64,000 nt of DNA from assembly GCF_042879035.1 (NCBI RefSeq), contig NZ_JBIAOU010000007.1, positions 186,001 through 250,000 of the forward strand, given 5' to 3'. Positions within the stretch are counted from its first letter, which is position 1, and every line of letters begins with the position of its first letter. The translations under genes and the position numbers were made by a program. Below are positions 32,533-40,200 of the stretch, one piece after another. Below the pieces are notes generated by a model. That model was given only the letters and a program-made list of their open reading frames with translations, was not told the DNA's origin and did no database searches. This stretch comes from Rhodococcus_G sp042879035 (GTDB lineage Bacteria > Actinomycetota > Actinomycetes > Mycobacteriales > Mycobacteriaceae).

Positions 32533-34074
32533 TCAGGCGGGGGCGACGGTGCCGTCGACGGCGAGTGCGTCGGCAGGCACCTCGGGGAAGCGTTGACGCA
32601 GAGACGGTTTGGCGAGCTTGCCGGAGAAGGTGCGGGGCAGGGGTTCGTCGAGGGCGACGGCGTGCTTGGGGCGCTTGAACTTCGCGAGGTTCTCGCCCGC
32701 GATCTCGGCGATGTCGGCGACGATCTCCGCGGCGGGGCGTGCGCTGTGGAACACGACCATCGGCACCTCACCCCACCGGTCGTCCTTGACGCCGATGACG
32801 GCGAGGTCGACGAGACCGTCGATGCCGTGCAGCGCCTTCTCGATCTCGGCGGGGTAGACGTTGAGTCCGCCGGAGATCAGCATGTCCTTGCTGCGGTCGA
32901 CGATCCGCAGGAAGCCGCCCTCGTCCTGCATGCCGAGGTCGCCGGTGCGCAGCCAGCCCTCGACGAGGGTCGCGTCTGTGGCCTCCGGCTTGTTCCAGTA
33001 CTCGCGCATCACGTGCTCGCCGCGGACCAGGATCTCGCCGACCTCACCGGCCGGGGTGTCGACGCCGGGGTCGCCGATCCGGATGTGGGTGCCGACCAGC
33101 GGCAGGCCGGCGAAGCCTGGACGGGACACGGCGTCCTCGTAGGCGAGGGTCGAGACCATGCCGGACGCCTCGGTCAGCCCGTAGCACTGGGTCAGCGGGA
33201 TGCCGTGCGAGCGGTAGAAGTCGAGCAGGTCCAGGCTGACCGGTGCACCACCCGTCCCCGCGAAGGTGAACTTCGCCAGTGTGCGGGTGCCGAAGTCGGG
33301 CAGCATCGTCATCCGCTCCCAGATCACCGGGACGGTGGTGGTGGCGGTGATCTGCTCGCGTTCGAAGGTGTCGAGGGCGATCTCCGGGTCGTACTCGCGC
33401 AGCAGGACCATCGTCGCGCCGGGGACGACGACGAGCTGCATGAAGATCGACAGGACCGAGCCGGTGTACACGAGCGGGGCGGAGCACAGTACGCGGTCCC
33501 GGGAGGAGAAGCCGAACGTGACCGCTTGCGAGACACCGGGGGTCATCGCGTTGCGGTGGGTGATCAGGGCGCCCTTCTGCACACCGGTGGTGCCGGAGGT
33601 GTAGCAGATGAACCCGGGGTCGTCGGCGTCGATGGCGACGACGGGCGCCGTCCCCGGGTCGATCAGCCGCTCGTACGGCGGGTGGGCGCTGCCGCCGATG
33701 GAGTACGTCTCGAACTCCACCTGCTCGGCGGCGACCTCGAGCAGCGGCGCGAACGCGTCCTCGACGACCACCACGCGCGGCGTGGAGTCGACGATCATCG
33801 GGGCCAGCTCCTTGGCGGTGAGCCGGAAGTTGAGCGGAACGCTGATCGCGCCGAGCTTGAGGGTCGCGAGGATGACGTGGGCGAGCTCGGGGCGGTTGAG
33901 CATCATCACCGAGACCCGGTCACCCTTGCGGACGCCACGAGCGGCGAGGCCGCGGGCGAGTGCGTCGGTGATCGCGTCCACCTCGGCCCAGGTCTGCGAC
34001 GTGTCCCCGAACACGATCGCCTGCTGCTGCGAACGTGTCTTACCCCAGAACCGGGTCAGGTCCGCGAGATTCAT
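32533..34074 (-). CDS. Acyl-CoA synthetase (AMP-forming), 513 aa
   Basis: This is a second ANL-superfamily ligase in the island, with CYTSGTTGVQKGALITHRNA for phosphate binding, CYGLTEASG, EGWLRTGDLGMQDEGG, and the C-terminal hinge and Lys region PRTFSGKLAKPSL. The region around residue 225 (VLCSAPLVYTGSVLSIFMQL) forms the acid pocket; its size cannot be judged here. GAGGAGCAC precedes the ATG. It leads the operon that continues with the AAHS transporter and the molybdopterin genes, so it probably activates the imported acid. Regulon operator copy 5 lies 129 bases upstream. Confidence 0.9.
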   Translation of the reverse strand: MNLADLTRFWGKTRSQQQAIVFGDTSQTWAEVDAITDALARGLAARGVRKGDRVSVMMLNRPELAHVILATLKLGAISVPLNFRLTAKELAPMIVDSTPRVVVVEDAFAPLLEVAAEQVEFETYSIGGSAHPPYERLIDPGTAPVVAIDADDPGFICYTSGTTGVQKGALITHRNAMTPGVSQAVTFGFSSRDRVLCSAPLVYTGSVLSIFMQLVVVPGATMVLLREYDPEIALDTFEREQITATTTVPVIWERMTMLPDFGTRTLAKFTFAGTGGAPVSLDLLDFYRSHGIPLTQCYGLTEASGMVSTLAYEDAVSRPGFAGLPLVGTHIRIGDPGVDTPAGEVGEILVRGEHVMREYWNKPEATDATLVEGWLRTGDLGMQDEGGFLRIVDRSKDMLISGGLNVYPAEIEKALHGIDGLVDLAVIGVKDDRWGEVPMVVFHSARPAAEIVADIAEIAGENLAKFKRPKHAVALDEPLPRTFSGKLAKPSLRQRFPEVPADALAVDGTVAPA

Positions 34075-34202
34075 CTGTGCTCCTCTTGTCCCGTGCCGGC
34101 TCGCCGGCGTGTCAGGTGCGGCGCACCGGCCTTCTCTCCGTCAGCCGGCTCGCCGGTGGTCGGCGTCGACGGGGTGTGACCACCCTCACTTCGTGCCCGT
34201 AA

Positions 34203-34219
34203 ACCTAACAGCTGTAGGC
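34203..34219. promoter_or_regulatory. Regulon operator candidate, copy 5 (weaker)
   Basis: On the minus strand this is GCCTACAGCTGTTAGGT. It keeps the CCT and TTAGGT ends of the motif but has the palindrome ACAGCTGT in the middle. It is placed 129 bases before the second acyl-CoA synthetase, the only promoter-like sequence for that operon. Confidence 0.4.
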
Positions 34220-34282
34220 ACAGTGCGCAATGCCCGATTCGAGACCTTCGACCCCTCGCCCCGAGCCCGGGCAAGGGCACGA

Positions 34283-34322
34283 AAACGACACCCACACAAT
34301 CATTTTCGTGTGGGTGTCGTTT
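34283..34322 (-). terminator. Rho-independent terminator of the Rieske/CoA-transferase operon
   Basis: AAACGACACCCACAC (34,283-34,297) pairs over 15 bp with GTGTGGGTGTCGTTT (34,308-34,322), with a 10-base loop. Read on the minus strand it ends in TTTT and starts 16 bases after the CoA-transferase stop codon. This is the clearest factor-independent terminator in the window. Confidence 0.8.
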
Positions 34323-34338
34323 GTCGGGCCGGATGCCG

Positions 34339-35589
34339 TCAGCCGGCGGCCGGTACCTCGCCGCGGGGTGTTCTCGGGTCGGTCGCCGCGGCGATCCGCG
34401 CGGGGTCCCACCCGGCCACCGACCGCAGCACCTCCGCGGTGTCCGCGCCGACGACCGGAGGCAGGGCGGGCGCGAACTTCTCGCCCGCGACGCGCACCGG
34501 GCTGACCACGAATTCGAGTTCGCCGACCCCCGGGTAGTCCACCCGGTACGTGTTCTCCCGTGCCCGGAAGTGCGGGTCCGCGAGCATGTCGGTCACGCTG
34601 TTGACCGGGCCGCCCGCGATGCCGTGCTCGAGGAACACCTGCACCCATTCGGCGCGGGTGCGCTGCGAGAAGATCTCCGTCAGCGCCCGCCACACCAGGT
34701 CCGCGCGGGCAGGAGCACCATCGTCGGTGCTGGTGAGGTCGACTCCGATCAGGTCCTCCCGGCCGACCGCGACCAGGAAGTTGTGCCAGAACTTCTCCAC
34801 GTGCGACCCGAACAGGATCGCCTCGCCGTCGCTGGTGCGGTACGCCTCGAGCCGCGGCCAGTCGGGCAGCCGTCCGTCCGGGAGCCAGCTCGGACGCGGA
34901 ATCGAGCGATCCCTGTTCAGCTCGGCGTCGACCAGGTCCGGCATCCACGCGGCCGCGACGTCGATGCCGGCGACCTCGACGTGGCAGCCGATGCCGGTGG
35001 CCCCGGCCCGGTGCAGTGCGGCGAGCAGGCCCATCGCCCCGTACGCACCGAGGGCGTACATCGCGATCGGCGGGGTGGTGGAACCCGCCATGCCCTCGGT
35101 CGGCGGCTCCGCCGGTGTGCTCACCGCACGGATCCCGGCGTAGGCGTCGAACACCGGGCCGCCGGTGCCCAGCACCCGGTAGGGGCCGTCGGTGCCCATG
35201 CCGGACACCGTGCACAGCACGATCTTCGGATTCACCTGGCGCAGCTGCTCGTATCCGACACCGAGCCAGTCCAGGTAGCCGCCGCGCATGCCCTCGACGA
35301 CGGCGTCGCACGAGCGCGCGAGGTCGAGGAAGGCCTGCTTGCCTTCGGGGCTGCGCAGGTCGAGCGCGACGGACTTCTTGCCGCGGTTCCACCGCAGGTG
35401 CATGAACGCCGGGCCGTCCGCGTCGCCGATCGCGCGGCTGCCGCCGACGCGGACCGGGTCGCCGAGCGGGCCCGACTCGACCTTGATCACCTCGGCGCCG
35501 AGGTCCGCGAGGTGCCCGCCCAGCGAGGCCGGGGCCAGCTGGGCGACCTCGAGGACCCGCACGCCCTCCAGCAGCGAGAACCCGCTCAT
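34339..35589 (-). CDS. CaiB/BaiF family CoA-transferase, 416 aa
   Basis: This single-domain class III CoA-transferase opens LLEGVRVLEVAQLAPASLGG. It has LGAEVIKVESGPLGDPVR, RWNRGKKSVALDLRSPEGK, and the segment with the Asp that forms the acyl anhydride in the middle of the protein. It would move CoA onto or off an acid of the pathway without using ATP. Length is normal, unlike the fused version at 6289-8697. The ATG at 35,589 overlaps the hot-dog gene stop as ATGA. It is last in the four-gene operon that starts with the Rieske oxygenase, and a strong terminator follows. Confidence 0.92.
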   Translation of the reverse strand: MSGFSLLEGVRVLEVAQLAPASLGGHLADLGAEVIKVESGPLGDPVRVGGSRAIGDADGPAFMHLRWNRGKKSVALDLRSPEGKQAFLDLARSCDAVVEGMRGGYLDWLGVGYEQLRQVNPKIVLCTVSGMGTDGPYRVLGTGGPVFDAYAGIRAVSTPAEPPTEGMAGSTTPPIAMYALGAYGAMGLLAALHRAGATGIGCHVEVAGIDVAAAWMPDLVDAELNRDRSIPRPSWLPDGRLPDWPRLEAYRTSDGEAILFGSHVEKFWHNFLVAVGREDLIGVDLTSTDDGAPARADLVWRALTEIFSQRTRAEWVQVFLEHGIAGGPVNSVTDMLADPHFRARENTYRVDYPGVGELEFVVSPVRVAGEKFAPALPPVVGADTAEVLRSVAGWDPARIAAATDPRTPRGEVPAAG

Positions 35590-36248
35590 CGGTCACGTCC
35601 TTCCAGGTCTTTCGAGATGTTGTGTGTCTGTTCGGGTTTGAGCTCCACCCACAGTCCGTCGACGTCGGCGACGAGGACGTCGCCGTGGTACATCGCCCCG
35701 CGCAGGAACCTCTTGCGCCCCTCCTGCCCGACGAGTTCGGCCGTCACCGTCAACTCGGTGTGCAGCGGCGCGAGGGCACGGAAGTTCACGGTGAGGTACG
35801 CGGTACGGCCCCAGGGCCGGCCGGCGCTGTTCGCCAGGCGGGCGAGGAGCTCGTCGAAGATCAGCGGGGTCACGCCGCCGTTCATCGCGTACCGGCCGGA
35901 GTGGAACCTTCCGACCGTCACCCGGCCGGTGGCGGTGGTGTCGGTGACGGTGTCGATGTGCAGGACGGGCGCGAGCGCATGCGCCTTTCCCGGTATCTCC
36001 CACCGTTTTCCGGCGATCTGGAAGTCCTCGTCGACCTCGTGTGTGCGCATCCGCTGCGCGACCCCCCGCAGTGCGGCCGCGGCCGCCGCGGCGGCCTCCG
36101 GGGTGGGGCGGCTCCGCGTCACCGCCTCCTGGACCTCGCGCAGGGCCTCCACGAGGGCGGCGTACTCGTCGTCGGGGTCGACCGTCGGCTGAAAGGGGTC
36201 CGGCCAGCTCGGGTTCCAGATGTCGAGGGTGGTGGCGGTGTCGGTCAC
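35586..36248 (-). CDS. Hot-dog fold acyl-CoA thioesterase-like protein, 220 aa
   Basis: The C-terminal ~140 residues show a PaaI-type hot-dog domain (VTVGRFHSGRYAMNGGVTPLIFDELLARLAN, then YLTVNFRALAPLHTELTVTAELVG). The stretch MNGGVTPLIFDE takes the place of the HGG...D motif of thioesterases. An N-terminal helical stretch of about 70 residues precedes it. It probably hydrolyses or binds an acyl-CoA intermediate. The GTG at 36,248 overlaps the stop of the hydratase gene by GTGA and has AAGGGA upstream; the gene also overlaps the CoA-transferase gene. The exact activity is inferred from fold only. Confidence 0.8.
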   Translation of the reverse strand: MTDTATTLDIWNPSWPDPFQPTVDPDDEYAALVEALREVQEAVTRSRPTPEAAAAAAAALRGVAQRMRTHEVDEDFQIAGKRWEIPGKAHALAPVLHIDTVTDTTATGRVTVGRFHSGRYAMNGGVTPLIFDELLARLANSAGRPWGRTAYLTVNFRALAPLHTELTVTAELVGQEGRKRFLRGAMYHGDVLVADVDGLWVELKPEQTHNISKDLEGRDR

Positions 36249-37003
36249 GACGGATCCCTTCGGCTGCGGGAGAAGAACCCGGAGAACAGGTCGGTGACCG
36301 GACGCGGCCGCAATGTCGTTCGGCCGACGGTGTTCTCGCGGTCGTAGCGGGTCCGCAGGTCTCGGCCCGGCCCGTCGAGCAGGAGCGTCTTGATCTCGCG
36401 CAGCCCCTCGGCGGGCTGGCCGGCGAGCTCGGTTGCCGCCTCCAGCGCCAGGCCTGCCACGTCCCCGTCGTACCGGCTGAGCAGCCCGATCCGGTGCGCC
36501 TCGGCGCCGTCGACCGCGCGCGACGTCATCAGCAGGTCCCGGGCCCGGCCCGCCCCGATCAGGCTGTCCAGCAGCCAGGTCAGGTTCGCGCCGCCGTAGC
36601 GGGCGGCGGTCACGGTGAACCTGGTCGCCGGGCCCCCGACGCGCAGGTCGGAGCAGGCGGCGAGGATCGTGCCCGCGCCGTGCGCGGCGCCGGCGACGGC
36701 GGCCACGATCGGCTTGGGGAACGTGAGGTACCGCCACAGCAGCTCCTCCCGCTCGAGCATCCCCTCGGTGGCCTCCCCCGGTGACATCGCCGCGAGTTCC
36801 GTGAGGTCGTAGCCCGCCGAGAAGGCGTCCGGGCCGGCGCCGGCGACGATCACCGCGCGCACCTCGTCGTCGTGCGCGGCCGCCGCGAGCGCGCCGTCGA
36901 GCTCCCGCTGCAGGGCGAGGGAGATCGCGTTGCGCACCTGCGGGCGGTTCAGCGTCAACCGGAGCACGCCCGGCGCGGGCCGCTCCCGGACCAGGTCGGT
37001 CAT
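36245..37003 (-). CDS. Enoyl-CoA hydratase/isomerase family protein, 252 aa
   Basis: This crotonase-superfamily enzyme has the oxyanion-hole pieces PDAFSAGYDLTELA and AAVAGAAHGAGTILAACSDLRV and the C-terminal helices with TRYDRENTVGRTTL. The second position, where hydratases have Glu, reads TAARYGGANLTWLLDSLIG, which lacks an obvious acid pair, so isomerisation, ring-opening or hydrolysis is possible instead of hydration. The start at 37,003 has only a weak ribosome site, and translation may depend on the Rieske gene that ends six bases upstream. It belongs to the four-gene operon 38,196-34,339. Confidence 0.85.
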   Translation of the reverse strand: MTDLVRERPAPGVLRLTLNRPQVRNAISLALQRELDGALAAAAHDDEVRAVIVAGAGPDAFSAGYDLTELAAMSPGEATEGMLEREELLWRYLTFPKPIVAAVAGAAHGAGTILAACSDLRVGGPATRFTVTAARYGGANLTWLLDSLIGAGRARDLLMTSRAVDGAEAHRIGLLSRYDGDVAGLALEAATELAGQPAEGLREIKTLLLDGPGRDLRTRYDRENTVGRTTLRPRPVTDLFSGFFSRSRRDPS

Positions 37004-37008
37004 CGTTG

Positions 37009-38196
37009 TTACCGTGCCGCGACGGGCTCGGCCGACGCGCGCTCGCGTTCGAGCGCCGCGACGTCGTTCGCGACCATGTTGTGGAAGAGCTGACCGGGCA
37101 ACTCGTTTCGGCCGTAGATCAGTTCCTCGACCTGGCCGTGGGCGGCGTTGTCGGTGATGGTCTTGGTGACGAACCAGTCCTCGGCGTGCAGGGTCTCCAT
37201 CAGCAGTTCCCAGTTCTTCTCCAGGATCCGCTCCTCGCGCGGGGTCTCCGGCTTCTTCGGGGACAGCAGCCGGATCGTGCAGTAGGAGACGTTCGGGTCG
37301 TCCTTGTCCGGGACGATGGTCCAGATCTCGAAGTGGTTCGGCTCGGTGACCAGCATGGTGCCGGGGTAGACGGTGTAGTTCGCGAGCGAGTAGTCGCGGA
37401 CGTCGAAGCTGTCCGGATCGGCGTCGCGGACCTCGGTGATCGCCTTGCGCGCCACCACGAGTCGCCACGAGCGGTCCACGACGTCCAGTGCGGTGATGTT
37501 GCCCTCGAGGTAGTTGCACACGGTCTTGGTGTGCAGCTGGCAGAGGTGGTACGAGTCCTGCACGCCGTCGACGGCGATCTTCCAGTTCATGTCCAGCTTC
37601 CAGGTCTCCTTGCGCACCTGGAAGGAGTCGGCCATGCCGGTGTCGGCGACCTCGGCGTCGTGCTTGGCGCCGAGCACGGTCGCGATGTCGAGGTCGGCGC
37701 CGACGGTGGGCACCACCCAGACCAGACCGTGCCGGACCTCGCACGGGAACTCCACCAGCCCGTACTCGCCGCGGTCCATGCCGTCGAAGCCCTCGGCGTG
37801 CGGAAGTCCGCGCAGCGCACCGTCCTTGCCGTACGACCAGTTGTGGTACGGGCAGGCGAAGACGCGCTTGCAGCCCGACTCCCCGAACTCGACCTTCGCC
37901 CCGCGGTGCCGGCACACGTTGGAGAAGGCCTTGACGCTGCCGTCGTTCTGCTTGACGACGAGCAGCGAGGTGCCGATGAGCTCGGTGGTCAGGAAGTCGC
38001 CGGACTTCTGCAGCTCGTCGACGTGGGCCACGATGTGCGGGAATCGCCGCACGACGTCGCGTTCCTTGGCCGCCAGATCGGGGTCGTTGAAGACCGAGAA
38101 CGGCACGCGGAGCAGGTCGTCCGCGTAGTCGGTGGTGTCGTTGTCCACGTGGGCGATGAGCCGCTGCGTGAGCCTGATCTTCTCGTCGCGCTCCAT
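37009..38196 (-). CDS. Rieske non-heme iron oxygenase, alpha subunit, 395 aa
   Basis: The N-terminal Rieske domain has the cluster ligands C-R-H and C-P-Y-H in NVCRHRGAKVEF...VFACPYHNW. The catalytic domain carries the mononuclear iron motif VDGVQDSYHLCQLH. This is the architecture of ring-hydroxylating and demethylating oxygenases of the phenylpropionate/benzoate type. No beta subunit, ferredoxin or reductase gene is adjacent, so electrons must come from elsewhere, possibly from the ferredoxin/NADP reductase at 25,090. The ATG at 38,196 lacks a ribosome site. It is the first gene of its operon, divergent from a TetR gene, with operator copy 6 in the 86-base gap. Confidence 0.92.
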   Translation of the reverse strand: MERDEKIRLTQRLIAHVDNDTTDYADDLLRVPFSVFNDPDLAAKERDVVRRFPHIVAHVDELQKSGDFLTTELIGTSLLVVKQNDGSVKAFSNVCRHRGAKVEFGESGCKRVFACPYHNWSYGKDGALRGLPHAEGFDGMDRGEYGLVEFPCEVRHGLVWVVPTVGADLDIATVLGAKHDAEVADTGMADSFQVRKETWKLDMNWKIAVDGVQDSYHLCQLHTKTVCNYLEGNITALDVVDRSWRLVVARKAITEVRDADPDSFDVRDYSLANYTVYPGTMLVTEPNHFEIWTIVPDKDDPNVSYCTIRLLSPKKPETPREERILEKNWELLMETLHAEDWFVTKTITDNAAHGQVEELIYGRNELPGQLFHNMVANDVAALERERASAEPVAAR

Positions 38197-38238
38197 GGAT
38201 CGAGGGTGACACACGAGACAATCAATGTCTAGCGTCTT

Positions 38239-38255
38239 ATCTAATTCCTTTCGGT
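38239..38255. promoter_or_regulatory. Regulon operator candidate, copy 6 (TetR/Rieske divergent promoter)
   Basis: ATCTAATTCCTTTCGGT matches copy 2 at 13 of 17 positions. It covers the -35 area of the apparently leaderless tetR promoter (TACGGT at 38,271) and lies 43 bases before the Rieske start. This is the arrangement expected for an autoregulated repressor that also controls the catabolic genes. Confidence 0.5.
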
Positions 38256-38282
38256 TGATCACGGGATTGATACGGTTCTCCA

Positions 38283-38879
38283 GTGGCAGCACGCACCGGT
38301 ACGGAGACACAGTCGGACGCCCGCGCGACCATCCTGGCGGCGGCCGAGGAGTGTTTCGCGCGCTTCGGCATCGCCAAGACGACGATGGAGGACGTCGCCA
38401 GGGCCGCGTCGATGTCACGCGCGACGGTCTACCGCTACTTCGCGGACCGGGAGTCGTTGATCGCCGAATCGGTGGTCCGGCGCGCCCGCGCGAACATGGG
38501 CCGCGCCCGCGCGTACATCACCCGCTGGCCGACCGTCGAGGACCGCATCGTCGAGGGCATCTGCCAGGACATCCGCAAGGGCCACCTGGACCCGATGGTG
38601 AACCGTCTCGTCTCCCCCGAGTCCATGGCGCTGTCGATCCGGCTGCTCAGCGAGTCCGGTCGCGCGATCGAACTGACCCACGAACTGTGGGGACCGATCC
38701 TCGCCGACGAACAGGCCGCAGGCACCATCCGCGCCGACCTCGACCTGCGCCTGGTCTCCGAGTGGATCTCCGAACTCGAGATCATGTACATCAGCCAGTA
38801 CGGCACCGACGACAGCGCCCTCGACCGGGTCCGCGAGAAGCTCCGCACCTTCGTCGTCCCGGCCCTGCTCCCCCGCTGA
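38283..38879 (+). CDS. TetR/AcrR family regulator, candidate master regulator of the island, 198 aa
   Basis: The N-terminal helix-turn-helix is typical: ARATILAAAEECFARFGIAKTTMEDVARAASMSRATVYRYFADRESL (about residues 13-58). The rest is a helical ligand-binding domain. The gene starts at a GTG at 38,283 six bases after TACGGT, so its mRNA may be leaderless. It is divergent from the Rieske oxygenase operon, and its promoter carries a copy of the 17-bp palindrome found at five other island promoters. This makes it the best candidate for the regulon's repressor, with a CoA thioester as the likely effector. The link is inferred; the second TetR gene at 38,881 is the alternative. Confidence 0.88.
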   Translation: MAARTGTETQSDARATILAAAEECFARFGIAKTTMEDVARAASMSRATVYRYFADRESLIAESVVRRARANMGRARAYITRWPTVEDRIVEGICQDIRKGHLDPMVNRLVSPESMALSIRLLSESGRAIELTHELWGPILADEQAAGTIRADLDLRLVSEWISELEIMYISQYGTDDSALDRVREKLRTFVVPALLPR

Positions 38880-38880
38880 C

Positions 38881-39486
38881 TCACCCCGCCCAGGCGGCGA
38901 GCTTCGCCTCGATCCCCGTCACGAACAGCTCGAAGGCGCGGTCGACGCGGCCGCGGTCACCGGTCGCGAGCAGGTCGAGGGACAGGCCGCGCACCTGCGC
39001 GAGGATCAGCGTCGCCTGGGACGGCACCTCGTCCTCCGGGCACCCCGCGGCGCGCAGTCCGGACTCGAGGACGGCGAGCCACTGCCCGACGAAGTTCTCC
39101 AGGAAGCGCGCGTTCTCGGCCGGATGCAGCAGCGCCCGGACGTAGACCTCGAGCAGCACCCGGAAGCGCGAGAGCTCGCCCTCCGCCATTCGCAGCGCCC
39201 ACCACGCCCGGATCGACTCGGCTGGGTTGTCGAGGTTTTCGAACACGCCCGGGTCGGGCATCGACTCGCCGCGCATGCTCTCGACGACCTCGGCGAGGAG
39301 GTTGTCCTTGCTGCCGAAGTGGTGCAGCAGCGAGGCGTGCGAGACGCCGATCTGCTTGGCGAGCGGCCGCATCGACAGATCGGTGACGCCGTTCGCGATC
39401 ACGTACTCGGTGACGGCCCCCAGCAACTCCTCGCGGCGGCCCGCGTAGCGCAGCGAGCGCCTGTCCACCCCCTCGGTCCCGGTCAC
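38881..39486 (-). CDS. TetR/AcrR family regulator, 201 aa
   Basis: An N-terminal TetR DNA-binding domain is clear (REELLGAVTEYVIANGVTDL, then PLAKQIGVSHASLLHHFGSK, about residues 18-60), followed by a helical effector domain. The GTG start at 39,486 gives a normal length. The gene is convergent with the first TetR gene (stops two bases apart) and 24 bases upstream of the phosphatase stop, so it stands alone. No palindrome was found in the short space before it. Its target is unknown; it may belong to the backbone rather than the island. Confidence 0.85.
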   Translation of the reverse strand: MTGTEGVDRRSLRYAGRREELLGAVTEYVIANGVTDLSMRPLAKQIGVSHASLLHHFGSKDNLLAEVVESMRGESMPDPGVFENLDNPAESIRAWWALRMAEGELSRFRVLLEVYVRALLHPAENARFLENFVGQWLAVLESGLRAAGCPEDEVPSQATLILAQVRGLSLDLLATGDRGRVDRAFELFVTGIEAKLAAWAG

Positions 39487-39510
39487 CGCTACAGCGTAGG
39501 CGGACGCGCC

Positions 39511-40200
39511 TCAGCCCATCGGGTCGTCGACGACGTCGACCGGCGGCGCGGTGAACGGCGGCAGCAGCGCACCCCACCGCACACAGGTCCACCCGCCGCC
39601 CACGGTCGGGACGAGCTCGACGGTCTGCGTGTTGTCCAGGTGCGTGTCCGCCGAGAACCGGCCGTCCAGGCCCGCCAGGTAGCTCGCGACCAGCCGGATC
39701 GCCGCCCCGTGACTGACCACCAGCACGTCACCCGTGTCGTCCGCCGGCGTCCCGTCCAGGTACTGCGCGCGCAGCGACTCGACCACCGGCAGGTACCTCT
39801 CGAGCACGTCCTCGCCGGACTCACCGCCGGGAATCCGCTCGCCGAGTTCACCGACGTGCCACGAGTGGAACACCTTCGCGAACAACTCGTGCGACGCCCG
39901 GTCCGAGCGGTCCTCCAGATCGCCGGCCTGCGCCTCGTGGATACCCTCGCGCACCTCGACCACGATCCCCGAGGCACGCTCGATGTACCCGGCGGTCTGG
40001 CGGGCACGCAGGGCCTCCGACGCCACCACGACCTTCGGGGCGCCGGCCAGCGACGACCCGTACGCCTGCGCCTGCCCCTCACCGGTCGGCGTCAGGCGCG
40101 CGCCGGGCAACCGGGTGTCCAGCTTTCGGGCGACGTTCGCCTCCGTCTGACCGTGCCGGACCAGAATCAGCTTGCCCGCCAAGTCAGTTCGCTCCTTCAC
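39511..40200 (-). CDS. Histidine phosphatase / phosphoglycerate-mutase-like protein, 229 aa
   Basis: This two-histidine phosphatase has the nucleophile in LILVRHGQTEAN (R15-H16-G17), the acid/base Glu in the middle and the second His in VLVVSHGAAIRL. It acts through a phosphohistidine intermediate; the substrate is not readable and mutase activity is unlikely to be assumed from the fold. The gene overlaps pheA by 17 bases. The same pair (Rv3837c next to pheA Rv3838c, as I recall) occurs in M. tuberculosis, which places this stretch in the conserved chromosomal backbone. Confidence 0.9.
   Translation of the reverse strand: MKERTDLAGKLILVRHGQTEANVARKLDTRLPGARLTPTGEGQAQAYGSSLAGAPKVVVASEALRARQTAGYIERASGIVVEVREGIHEAQAGDLEDRSDRASHELFAKVFHSWHVGELGERIPGGESGEDVLERYLPVVESLRAQYLDGTPADDTGDVLVVSHGAAIRLVASYLAGLDGRFSADTHLDNTQTVELVPTVGGGWTCVRWGALLPPFTAPPVDVVDDPMG

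Noticed and set aside
34283..34322. Hairpin considered as a fourth member of the palindromic repeat family
   Set aside because: Its loop is short and AT-rich and lacks the TCGG...CCAC interior; position and T-run make it a terminator.
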